From: Clostridium pascui
GTDB lineage: Bacteria > Bacillota > Clostridia > Clostridiales > Clostridiaceae
Assembly (NCBI RefSeq): GCF_016908015.1
Contig: NZ_JAFBDB010000001.1
Coordinates: 124,001-188,000, forward strand
DNA: 64,000 nucleotides
Reading direction: 5' to 3'
Shown here: positions 51,779-62,001 of the stretch, piece after piece
Numbering within the stretch: position 1 is the first letter of the stretch
Layout: each line of letters opens with the position of its first letter
Notes under the pieces: model-generated
Told to the model about the DNA's origin: nothing
Seen by the model: the letters and a program-made list of their open reading frames with translations, nothing else
Database searches by the model: none
Position numbers and translations under genes: made by a program

Positions 51779-52609
51779 TTGGAAGACATTATATTGGTTT
51801 TAAGAAAAAATAAATCCTTTATGGTTTATTGTGTACTAGCAATTGTTTTAGTTTCAATAAGCATACTTGCGCCATATATAGCACCTCATGATCCACTGAA
51901 AACAGATATGGCAAATTCACTGAAAGGATCAAGTGATATTTTCCTGATAGGTACAGATCAATTAGGAAGAGATCTGCTTTCTAGAATTCTATATGGTGCA
52001 CTAAATTCCCTAAAGATGACCTTTATTTTAGTAATAATAGTATTTATAGTTGGAACATTAGTAGGTGCACTAGCTGGATACTTTGGTGGGATAACTGATG
52101 CTGTAATAATGCGGTTTTGCGATATTTTTCTTGCTTTTCCTGGAATTATTTTTGCAATCGCCATTGCAGGGGTCCTTGGATCTAGCTCAATAAATACAAT
52201 AATAGCTTTAGCTGTAGTGAATTGGGCTAAGTATGCAAGAGTAAGTCGAGGGTTAGCAATGTCTATAAGAAAAAAAGACTACATTAAAGCCGCTAAAATG
52301 GGCGGTGCTAGACAATACCAAATAATTTTAAGATATGTATTACCTAATATAATTCCATCCATTATTGTAATGGCTGCAATGGATATAGGAAGTATGCTGC
52401 TTGAAATATCATCCCTTTCCTTTCTAGGTCTTGGCGCACAGCCGCCTACACCTGAGTGGGGGTATATGATAAATGAAGGTAGAGCGTACATACAAACTGC
52501 ACCATGGCTTATGATATACCCAGGCATTGCAATGTTTATAACTGTAACAGTATTTAATCTGCTGGGGGAAGGTATTAGAGATATACTAGATCCAAATGAA
52601 GAATATTAA
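51779..52609 (+). CDS. ABC transporter permease, NikC/OppC type
   Basis: A 276-residue permease starting at TTG (ribosome site AAAAGAGGG in the end of the previous gene). It has an N-terminal OppC helix (SFMVYCVLAIVLVSISILAP), LIGTDQLGRDLLSRILYGA and the coupling motif KKDYIKAAKMGGARQYQIIL. C-terminal SSLSFLGLGAQPPTPEWGYM is typical. It pairs with the preceding permease to form the channel. The gene order permease-permease-binding protein-ATPase-ATPase differs from E. coli nikABCDE, where the binding protein comes first. Confidence 0.9.
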   Translation: MEDIILVLRKNKSFMVYCVLAIVLVSISILAPYIAPHDPLKTDMANSLKGSSDIFLIGTDQLGRDLLSRILYGALNSLKMTFILVIIVFIVGTLVGALAGYFGGITDAVIMRFCDIFLAFPGIIFAIAIAGVLGSSSINTIIALAVVNWAKYARVSRGLAMSIRKKDYIKAAKMGGARQYQIILRYVLPNIIPSIIVMAAMDIGSMLLEISSLSFLGLGAQPPTPEWGYMINEGRAYIQTAPWLMIYPGIAMFITVTVFNLLGEGIRDILDPNEEY

Positions 52610-52623
52610 GGAGAGATTTAATA

Positions 52624-54177
52624 ATGAAGAAAAAATTAGCGATTATAGGCTTAGTAGCTATGTTATGTACAAGCTTTGTTGGCTGCAAGAATAATAGTTC
52701 TGCAGATAAGACTATCAGTAACGAAACAAAAAATATTACAGTGGGATTGAATCTGTATCAAACAAATTTAGATCCTGCCCTTGAATGGAACGGCTGGTAT
52801 GTTTCTATGTATGGTATAGGCGAAACTTTGGTTAAGTTTAACAAAAGTATGGAGATAGAAGTTTCACTAGCTGATTCATGGAAAAAGGTAGATGACTTAA
52901 CTTGGCAGTTTCATATTAGAGAAGGAGTTAAATTCCATAACGAAAATCCACTTACTGCAAATGCTGTAAAGGCATCTATGGAAAGAGCACTGAAGGCAAA
53001 CCCTAGAACGCAGGAAATGCTAGCAGTTAGTTCAATAACTGCAGATGGACAAAATCTTACTATAACTACAAAAACACCACATACAGCACTTTTAGGAAAT
53101 CTTGCGGACCCTATTAACTCAATTATTGATGCTACTGCTGCTGCAGATACAGTTGCTAAAGCTCCAATAGGTACAGGTCCCTTTAAAATTAAATCCTATA
53201 CTGATGGTTCACAGGTAGTAGTAGAAAGATACAGCGATTATTGGGGCGGAAAAGCACTTATAAATGAGGCTACTTTTAAGTATATTAAAGACGACAACAC
53301 ACGTTCAATGGCTCTACAATCAGGAGAAATCGATGTGGCAAATAATGTTTCAGTCAACAATTTATCATTATTTGAAGATAAGTCAAAGTATACCATAAGT
53401 ACAGCTACTAGCCTTAGAATAGTAATGTCATATTTTAATTTTAATAATGAGTTTCTAAAGGATCCGGCAGTTCGTAAGGCTATAGCTCTAGGAGTTGATA
53501 GAGAATCTTACAGTAAATCTCTGCTTAAGGGAACTGCTGTAGCTGCAGTAGGGCCTTTCCCAGGATCACTTCCTTTTGGAAATAAAAATCTTACAGGATA
53601 TACATATAATCAAGCAGAAGCAACTAAGACATTGAATGATGCAGGTTATAAAGATACAGACGGAGATGGAATATTAGAGAAGAACGGTAAAAAGTTAGAG
53701 TTAAATATTGCTGTATTCCCAACACGTGCGGAAATTCCGGTAATTGGTGAAGCAATGCAAGCTCAGCTTAAAGAGATTGGTATAGCTGCTAACTTAAAAT
53801 CTTATGAAACAGTTAATCCAATATTAAAGAGTGGAGATTTTGATCTTTCTTTATATAATGTAAATACAGCAACTACAGGAGATTCTCAATCATTTTTGGA
53901 GTCGTATTTTAGAACTGGAGGAAGCACAAACTTTGGAAAGTACAGTAACCCAAATGTGGATGTTCTAATCGACAAATTAAAAACTGAATATGATACTCAG
54001 AAGAGAAATGAGATTGCTACAAAGGTACAACAAAATTTATTAGATGATAATGCAGGATTATTCCTTGTGAATCCAATGAGTAATAGAGTAAGCAAAAGTA
54101 CAGTTACTGGAATGGAAGTTTATCCAATAGATTTCTATATGTTGGATAACAAAGTAGACAAAAATGATAGGAAATAA
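52624..54177 (+). CDS. Substrate-binding lipoprotein, NikA/OppA type
   Basis: A 517-residue family 5 solute-binding protein with a lipoprotein signal ending in FVGC (Cys about 21), so it is anchored outside the membrane. Typical blocks are YGIGETLVKFNKSMEIEVSL, DDLTWQFHIREGVKFHNENP, APIGTGPFKIKSYTDGSQVV and DPAVRKAIALGVDRESY. The NxxxxxLDPAxxWxGWY opening is the NikA-like form seen in nickel or metallophore systems rather than peptide binders. Fur-site control supports a metal chelate as cargo; the exact metal and ligand are not determined by the sequence. Confidence 0.88.
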   Translation: MKKKLAIIGLVAMLCTSFVGCKNNSSADKTISNETKNITVGLNLYQTNLDPALEWNGWYVSMYGIGETLVKFNKSMEIEVSLADSWKKVDDLTWQFHIREGVKFHNENPLTANAVKASMERALKANPRTQEMLAVSSITADGQNLTITTKTPHTALLGNLADPINSIIDATAAADTVAKAPIGTGPFKIKSYTDGSQVVVERYSDYWGGKALINEATFKYIKDDNTRSMALQSGEIDVANNVSVNNLSLFEDKSKYTISTATSLRIVMSYFNFNNEFLKDPAVRKAIALGVDRESYSKSLLKGTAVAAVGPFPGSLPFGNKNLTGYTYNQAEATKTLNDAGYKDTDGDGILEKNGKKLELNIAVFPTRAEIPVIGEAMQAQLKEIGIAANLKSYETVNPILKSGDFDLSLYNVNTATTGDSQSFLESYFRTGGSTNFGKYSNPNVDVLIDKLKTEYDTQKRNEIATKVQQNLLDDNAGLFLVNPMSNRVSKSTVTGMEVYPIDFYMLDNKVDKNDRK

Positions 54178-54985
54178 CTTTTTAAACATAAATAATGTTT
54201 CTATAAGATATGGTAGGCAGGAGCCTGTAGTGAAAAATGTAAGTATGTCCATTGGTCATAAAGAGATAGTTGGCATAGTAGGTGAAAGTGGCAGTGGGAA
54301 ATCAACAATTATACGATCCATATTAGGAATACTGCCTACGGGAAGCAGCATCTCTTCTGGAAATATTACTTTTAAAGATAGAAACCTTCTTGAATTCTCA
54401 AAGAAGGAATGGAGAGAAATTCGTGGAAATAGGATAGCCATTATATTTCAGGATGCAGGACGATCATTGACTCCTATCTTAAAAATTGGAGATCAATTTA
54501 TTGAAACAATAAGGAGTCATTTTAATATTTCAAAAGCTGAAGCCCAGAATAAAGCTATTGATATGCTTGGGAAAATGCAGTTACCTGATGCAAGTCGTGT
54601 AATGAATTCATATCCTTTTGAATTAAGCGGTGGCATGAAGCAGAGAGTGGCTATAGCTATGGCAATGACTATGGAACCAGAACTTCTTTTAGCTGACGAG
54701 CCAACTAGTTCTCTTGATGTAACTGTTCAGGCACAGGTAGTAAGAGAAATGATGGAGCTGAGGAAAAATTTTAATACAACTATTATAATGGTTACACATA
54801 ATATGGGTGTAGCGTCTTATATGTGTGATAAAATTGGAGTAATGCATCAGGGTGAATTAGTTGAATGGGGACTTAAAGATCAGGTTATAAATCATCCAAA
54901 GAATGAATATACAAGAAGCCTGCTGTCAGCAGTACCTGAACTGGGAGGATGCAAAATTGAGAAAAAAGAAAGAACCGCTACTTAA
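54164..54985 (+). CDS. ABC transporter ATP-binding protein, NikD/OppD type
   Basis: A 273-residue ATPase: Walker A GESGSGKST, Q-loop AIIFQDAGRSLTPILKIG, signature LSGGMKQRVAIAMAM, Walker B LLADEPTSSLDVTVQAQV and H-loop VTHN. It starts 14 bp before the end of the binding-protein gene. It is shorter than OppD and lacks the C-terminal Cys-rich oligopeptide tail, as NikD does. It works with the next ATPase as a heterodimer. Confidence 0.9.
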   Translation: MIGNNFLNINNVSIRYGRQEPVVKNVSMSIGHKEIVGIVGESGSGKSTIIRSILGILPTGSSISSGNITFKDRNLLEFSKKEWREIRGNRIAIIFQDAGRSLTPILKIGDQFIETIRSHFNISKAEAQNKAIDMLGKMQLPDASRVMNSYPFELSGGMKQRVAIAMAMTMEPELLLADEPTSSLDVTVQAQVVREMMELRKNFNTTIIMVTHNMGVASYMCDKIGVMHQGELVEWGLKDQVINHPKNEYTRSLLSAVPELGGCKIEKKERTAT

Positions 54986-55919
54986 AATAAGAAGTCTTAC
55001 AAAAAAGTTTAATTTACAAGATGGTAAGAAATTAACTGCAGTGGACAATATAAGTTTTGAATTATATTCAGGTGAATGCTTAGGCATCGTTGGTGAAAGC
55101 GGATGTGGTAAAAGCACCATAGCAAAAATTCTTACTCAATTGGAGAGTGTAACCTCAGGTAATATTACCTATAATAACAGAGATATTACCCATTTAAAGG
55201 GCGAAGAGCTTAGACAGAACCGAAGGAAAGTTCAGATGATATTTCAGGATGCCGCTGAATCCTTTAATCCCCGTATGAAAATTGGACATATTGTAAGGGA
55301 GCCATTATTAAACTTTAAGCTTATGAATAAACGTAAGGCTGAAAGTGAAGCAAAAAAACTGCTAGCAATGGTTGGGCTCACTGAGGACTTTATGGGGAGA
55401 TATCCACATCAGTTAAGTGGAGGACAAAAGCAAAGGGTTGCAATAGCAAGAGCCATATCCCTGGAGCCTGAGATCATAATATGTGATGAAGCTACATCAG
55501 CCTTAGATGTTTCTATACAGGAGCAGGTAATTAAACTTCTTATGGATCTTCAGAAAGAAAAGGGCTTGTCATATATTTTTATAGGTCATGATCTAGCAGT
55601 AGTTAGAAATATAAGTCAAAGAATAATAGTAATGTATCTTGGCCGAATTGTTGAAGTAATAGATAGTAATAGACTTACCGCTAGTGCTGCCCATCCATAC
55701 ACGAAAGCATTATTAGCTTCAGTATTCTCAGTTAATAGGGAAAATAGCACTGAAATTGAAATAATAGAAGGAGAACCGCCAAGTCCATCTGATATGCCAC
55801 AGGGATGTGGTTTTAGTACTAGATGTAAGAAATGTATGGATAAATGCTTAAAGGAAAAGCCAGAACTAAAAGAAATATCAACAAATCACTTTGCAGCTTG
55901 TCATCTATTTCAAGAGTAG
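54957..55919 (+). CDS. ABC transporter ATP-binding protein, OppF/NikE type
   Basis: A 320-residue ATPase. The start is TTG at 54957, just after GGGAGGATGCAAAA. It overlaps the previous gene by 29 bp in another frame; a longer in-frame extension upstream is not supported. Motifs are Walker A GESGCGKST, Q-loop MIFQDAAESFNPRMKIG, signature LSGGQKQRVAIARAI and Walker B IIICDEATSALDVSIQ. The C-terminal tail (GCGFSTRCKKCMDKCLKEKP ... ACHLF) is the Cys-containing OppF/DppF extension. It is last of the importer genes. Confidence 0.9.
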   Translation: MRKKKEPLLKIRSLTKKFNLQDGKKLTAVDNISFELYSGECLGIVGESGCGKSTIAKILTQLESVTSGNITYNNRDITHLKGEELRQNRRKVQMIFQDAAESFNPRMKIGHIVREPLLNFKLMNKRKAESEAKKLLAMVGLTEDFMGRYPHQLSGGQKQRVAIARAISLEPEIIICDEATSALDVSIQEQVIKLLMDLQKEKGLSYIFIGHDLAVVRNISQRIIVMYLGRIVEVIDSNRLTASAAHPYTKALLASVFSVNRENSTEIEIIEGEPPSPSDMPQGCGFSTRCKKCMDKCLKEKPELKEISTNHFAACHLFQE

Positions 55920-55965
55920 AAAAGTGATTTTGTGTACTACATTATGGTTTAGTTAAATAGTTAGA

Positions 55966-56003
55966 GCACTACTTATGATATAGAGAAGCCATAAGTAGTG
56001 CTA
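55966..56003 (+). terminator. Hairpin between importer and EamA gene
   Basis: AGCACTACTTATG-12 nt-CATAAGTAGTGCT, a perfect 13-bp stem. Only a weak T-rich run follows (ATTCATTTT), so read-through into the EamA gene is possible. Confidence 0.6.
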
Positions 56004-56081
56004 TTCATTTTAATAGTATACGAAGAATTAATACTTGGCTATAGACAGATGGGACAATCCAATTATTGGCGAAGACAGGAG

Positions 56082-57020
56082 ATGACTAAATTAAAGATGT
56101 TAAAATTTAACGGAGAAAAAATATTTACTACTAAAAAATATATAGCTTTATTAGCTATTTTATGCACGTTTTTATGGGGAAGCGCATATCCAGTTATCAA
56201 ACTAGGCTATGATATTTTTGATATACAACCAAACGATAGTTTCCTAAAATTGATATTCGCTGGATACAGATTTTTGATAGCTGGAATAATTCTAATGCTT
56301 ATACAGAAATTAATGGGGAAAAGCATAATGCCTAAATCTATATCAGATTTTAAGAGCTTTGTGTTGTTAGGAATTGTGCATACTCTAATGCAATATGTTT
56401 TTCTTTATATAGGTATGACAAATACTACAGGGGTAAAGAGCTCTATACTTGGTTCATTAAGTTCTTTTATAAACATTGTGATTGTTCACTTTATTCATAA
56501 GGATGACAAGCTGTCTATAAAAAAAATTATAGGTTGTGCCGTAGGATTTTTGTCAATAATAGTACTTAATTTTGAAGGTGGAAGCCTAAGTGGATCATTC
56601 AAGTTAATTGGTGATGGATTTCTAATTTTCTCAGCATTAATGGGATCTATTGGAAGTATATATAATAAGAGTCTTGTAAAGACCAATGATGTATTTGTTA
56701 CAACTGGGTGGCAGCTTATTTTTGGAAGCTTAATGCTTATAATAATAGGAAAATCCGCTGGCGGAACGTTATACATTGTCTCGACAGAATCTTGGGTACT
56801 ATTATTATATATGGCTCTTTTATCCTCTGTGGCATTAGTAGTATGGGCAACACTATATAAATATAATAAAGTTGGAAATATAACTATGTACAACTTTTTA
56901 ACACCTATATTTGGTGCAATACTATCTGCTTTTTTACTAGGAGAGTGGATATTTGATGTTAAAAGCTTAGCAGCCTTGGTTTTAGCTTGTATGGGTATAT
57001 GGATTGTTAATAGAAATTAA
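56082..57020 (+). CDS. EamA/DMT family transporter
   Basis: A membrane protein of about 312 residues with ten helices in two EamA halves (first half from IALLAILCTFLWGSAYPVIK; second with FKLIGDGFLIFSALMGSIGS and YNFLTPIFGAILSAFLLGEW). The start is uncertain: the ATG at 56082 directly follows AGGAG, while 56097 and 56049 are alternatives. Family members export metabolites and small amphiphiles. It lies 162 bp after the Fur-linked importer on the same strand. In Pseudomonas cnt (metallophore) loci an EamA protein is reported as the exporter, which makes a functional link attractive but unproven. Confidence 0.82.
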   Translation: MTKLKMLKFNGEKIFTTKKYIALLAILCTFLWGSAYPVIKLGYDIFDIQPNDSFLKLIFAGYRFLIAGIILMLIQKLMGKSIMPKSISDFKSFVLLGIVHTLMQYVFLYIGMTNTTGVKSSILGSLSSFINIVIVHFIHKDDKLSIKKIIGCAVGFLSIIVLNFEGGSLSGSFKLIGDGFLIFSALMGSIGSIYNKSLVKTNDVFVTTGWQLIFGSLMLIIIGKSAGGTLYIVSTESWVLLLYMALLSSVALVVWATLYKYNKVGNITMYNFLTPIFGAILSAFLLGEWIFDVKSLAALVLACMGIWIVNRN

Positions 57021-57071
57021 AAATTAATAAGTACATATTATTTATTAATGTAGTATCAAGGAATACAGAAC

Positions 57072-57119
57072 TAAAACCTCCTAAGGGTTAGATTTAACCA
57101 TGGGAGGTTTTAATTTTTT
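57072..57119. terminator. Bidirectional intrinsic terminator
   Basis: AAAACCTCC-21 nt-GGAGGTTTT with a T run on the plus strand. It lies between convergent EamA and TetR genes and can serve both. Confidence 0.9.
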
Positions 57120-57127
57120 CATATACA

Positions 57128-57727
57128 TTATTGTTTGTCTATAGCCTTACCAAAGATACCATAGAAAAATAGTGTGACTAGTTCTTTGAATAAACCCCTG
57201 CTGTGCTTAAGGTCAAGGAGTGAATCTGAGCGTTTGCTTTCTCTAAACATATTAATATAGATCAATATAGCTTCATTGGAAATATGATGCTGGATATAAC
57301 CTTCTTCCCGTCCCTTTTCTATTAGCTTTAATATCAAGGGAATATATTTATTCTTAGTAAAATCCTCGGCAATCTGTCTAATAGTGAGGTCCTCTGACTT
57401 CATTGTTTTAAGAAAATCAGGATTCATTGCCGATAATTCACTAGTTTTTTCAGAGATAAAAGTCTCAATTTTTTTAGGAAAGGGGAGATCACTTTCAATC
57501 ACTTCCATATCTTCCTGCAGCCGCTTATTAAGAAGTGATAAAATTGCATCCTTTAGAAGTTCATCCTTACTTCCGAAGTAGTTATAAATAGTGACCTGGG
57601 ATACCTTTGCCTTTTTGGCTATTTCAGCTATGCTAACTCTTTGTACACCATAAGTAGAAAACAATTCGAATGCTGTTTTGATAATATTTTCTTTTTTTCT
57701 TTCTGTACGTCGTTCAAAACCATCCAT
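57128..57727 (-). CDS. TetR family regulator beside the rifampicin phosphotransferase
   Basis: A 199-residue repressor. HTH domain: RKKENIIKTAFELFSTYGVQ, RVSIAEIAKKAKVSQVTIYN, YFGSKDELLKDAIL. The ligand domain is helical and unremarkable. It is divergent from the large phosphotransferase gene with a 147-bp gap that contains a 9-bp inverted repeat, so it probably represses itself and that gene. The ligand is unknown; a rifamycin-like compound would fit but is not shown. Confidence 0.88.
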   Translation of the reverse strand: MDGFERRTERKKENIIKTAFELFSTYGVQRVSIAEIAKKAKVSQVTIYNYFGSKDELLKDAILSLLNKRLQEDMEVIESDLPFPKKIETFISEKTSELSAMNPDFLKTMKSEDLTIRQIAEDFTKNKYIPLILKLIEKGREEGYIQHHISNEAILIYINMFRESKRSDSLLDLKHSRGLFKELVTLFFYGIFGKAIDKQ

Positions 57728-57760
57728 TATAACTCACCTCAGCAATAGAATACTATAAGT

Positions 57761-57791
57761 TTTGAAATATATCAATAAAATAATTTCAAAA
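57761..57791. promoter_or_regulatory. Probable TetR operator
   Basis: TTTTGAAAT-13 nt-ATTTCAAAA, a perfect 9-bp inverted repeat in the divergent gap, 34 bp from the TetR start and 84 bp from the phosphotransferase start. Confidence 0.65.
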
Positions 57792-57874
57792 ATGATGTTG
57801 CGGAATTTTACTGTATCGTGTATTATGAAATAAATAAAACGTATTAGTTCAAAAATTACAAAGGGGTGAGTTCT

Positions 57875-60499
<2,625 letters not shown>

Positions 60500-60575
60500 C
60501 ATCATGAAAAGAGAAAAGCTTTTTCAAATGGAGCTTTTACACTATAACTTATACATTACGATTATCTAAACAAAA

Positions 60576-60601
60576 GAGGATAAAGTTTAGAATTTATCCT
60601 C
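60576..60601. terminator. Bidirectional terminator between rph and the ferredoxin gene
   Basis: GAGGATAAA-8 nt-TTTATCCTC with flanking A and T runs, between two convergent genes. Confidence 0.75.
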
Positions 60602-60629
60602 TTCATAAATAAAATATATATCCTTTCAG

Positions 60630-60806
60630 CTAATTTTCGGATATGCAATTCTTAGTACAAGCATATTGACAAGCTCCACAGTCAACGCATGCAGATTCAT
60701 TGATTAATCTTTTTCTATCATCTTCTTGTGCTATACATCCAACAATACATACTCTTTGGCAAGTCCCACAACCAACGCAATCCGATTTATTAATTCTTCT
60801 AGGCAT
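60630..60806 (-). CDS. Small ferredoxin with two five-cysteine motifs
   Basis: A 58-residue protein with a perfect internal repeat of cysteines: C10, 13, 16, 20, 24 and C40, 43, 46, 50, 54, that is CxxCxxCxxxCxxxC twice. It is a 2[4Fe-4S] clostridial-type ferredoxin in length. The Pro after the fourth Cys and the Ala of CPxGA are replaced (CIVGC, CTKNC), adding one Cys per half. N-terminal PRRINKSD is basic instead of the usual AY.I. The ribosome site is TAAAGGAG (minus strand). The gene lies 15 bp after the flavin protein gene on the same strand, so the two form an operon. Confidence 0.8.
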   Translation of the reverse strand: MPRRINKSDCVGCGTCQRVCIVGCIAQEDDRKRLINESACVDCGACQYACTKNCISEN

Positions 60807-60821
60807 AGTTTTCTCCTTTAA

Positions 60822-61193
60822 TTAAAGTGTTTGTTTACAGGAGCTCACCGTAACTTCTAATACTCTTGTTAGGAATGAGTATTTTTCTCTCATCATCTTA
60901 AAGTTCTCTCCATCTTTTAAAAACTTAGCGGTTCCTTCAAGTAAAAATCCAGTTCCCATATAGTTATAGCCCATTACTTCCTTACTACCAATTGTTAGTT
61001 TAACTTTAGGATTAATATTAACATTTTCTTCTGTTTTAATCATAGCAGCTGCAGGAATTAAAATTTTATTTTCATCCACAATAACTAAATAGCTATTCCA
61101 TGTATTACACACATGGGCCTCATTGTTTGAGCAAGATACTATTGAAACTACACCTTCTTTTTTTAATACATCATAAAACTTTTCTGTAAGCAT
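60822..61193 (-). CDS. Pyridoxamine 5'-phosphate oxidase-like FMN protein
   Basis: A 123-residue split-barrel flavin-binding protein (LTEKFYDVLKKEGVVSIVSC, WNSYLVIVDENKILIPAAAM, NINPKVKLTIGSKEV, GYNYMGTGFLLEGTAKFLKD). These short members bind FMN and reduce unknown substrates or act in stress defence; they are not true vitamin B6 enzymes. Two cysteines (SCSNN and SSCKQTL) could be redox-active. First gene of an operon with the unusual ferredoxin, divergent from the Rrf2 regulator. The start follows TAAGGAGGAATATAAA. Confidence 0.85.
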   Translation of the reverse strand: MLTEKFYDVLKKEGVVSIVSCSNNEAHVCNTWNSYLVIVDENKILIPAAAMIKTEENVNINPKVKLTIGSKEVMGYNYMGTGFLLEGTAKFLKDGENFKMMREKYSFLTRVLEVTVSSCKQTL

Positions 61194-61238
61194 TTTATAT
61201 TCCTCCTTAAATTATGGATATATATTATCGTCGACATA

Positions 61239-61281
61239 CATTGTCTATAATAATAGTACAATGGTTTTTCCCTGTTGTCAA
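61239..61281 (-). promoter_or_regulatory. Promoter and operator of the flavin protein/ferredoxin operon
   Basis: On the minus strand: -35 TTGACA (plus 61276-61281), 17-bp spacer, -10 TACTAT (plus 61253-61258). A dyad CATTGT (61239-61244) / ACAATG (61258-61263) brackets the -10 and start region and is a likely repressor site, perhaps for the adjacent Rrf2 protein. Confidence 0.65.
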
Positions 61282-61308
61282 TAAGAACATTTTGTAAAGA
61301 GTTATATT

Positions 61309-61355
61309 TAATCATGTATGATTAACTTGAATGAGAATAAATAATAGGATATTAT
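61309..61355 (+). promoter_or_regulatory. Promoter of the Rrf2 gene with adjacent dyad
   Basis: TTGAAT (61327-61332), 17-bp spacer, TATTAT (61350-61355). A dyad TAATCA-TGTA-TGATTA (61309-61324) lies just upstream of the -35. Confidence 0.6.
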
Positions 61356-61391
61356 TAATAAAAGACTATAATATATCAAAGGAGTATAAAA

Positions 61392-61898
61392 ATGAAATTT
61401 TCAGTAGGAGTAGAATATGCAATACATTGCTTATTATATATGGTAAACCTAGAAGAAGGTAAATCTGTGGGAATAAGGGATTTAGCGACATTTCAAGGTA
61501 TCTCGGAAACTTATTTATCAAAAGTATATGCAAAATTAAGTAAGTCAGGCATCATAAAATCTATACCAGGTGTAAAAGGTGGTTATGCGCTAGCTCGTAG
61601 TGCAGAAGAAATAACATTTTGGGATGTCGTTGAAGCAGTAGAAGGAAGTGATCCATTTTTTCAATGCGCAGAAATTAGACAAAACAATATATTATTAGAT
61701 AAGGATAATTTACCAGATACACATACTAAATGTCCTTGTTTAATAAAAGTTGTAATGTTAGAAGCAGAAGATGAAATGAGAAAATATTTGAGTAATAAGT
61801 CATTGGCGTGGCTATATGATGAGGTATATAATAAAAAGCTTCCAAAAGAGGTGGAAAAAGCAACAATTGAATGGTTTAATAATACTAAATCAAGGTAA
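61392..61898 (+). CDS. Rrf2 family regulator with a Cys...CxC motif
   Basis: A 168-residue regulator. The winged helix (EYAIHCLLYMVNLEEGKSVG, IRDLATFQGISETYLSKVYA, IKSIPGVKGGYALAR) is standard Rrf2. The sensor region has Cys in FFQCAEIRQN followed by KCPCLIK, a C...CxC set placed where IscR and NsrR hold their Fe-S cluster, with wider spacing. It is divergent from the FMN protein/ferredoxin operon and likely controls it in response to redox, NO or Fe-S status. The ribosome site is AAAGGAG. Terminator follows. Confidence 0.9.
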   Translation: MKFSVGVEYAIHCLLYMVNLEEGKSVGIRDLATFQGISETYLSKVYAKLSKSGIIKSIPGVKGGYALARSAEEITFWDVVEAVEGSDPFFQCAEIRQNNILLDKDNLPDTHTKCPCLIKVVMLEAEDEMRKYLSNKSLAWLYDEVYNKKLPKEVEKATIEWFNNTKSR

Positions 61899-61935
61899 GC
61901 GTAAGATTTTAAAGTAATGTTTATTAACATTATAA

Positions 61936-61969
61936 AAAGCTTCCATAGCAATATACCAATGGAAGCTTT
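61936..61969. terminator. Intrinsic terminator after the Rrf2 gene
   Basis: AAAGCTTCCAT-12 nt-ATGGAAGCTTT; located between convergent Rrf2 and anti-sigma genes. Confidence 0.8.
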
Positions 61970-62001
61970 GTATTTCAAAAATTAGGCTATTATAATCAGC
62001 T

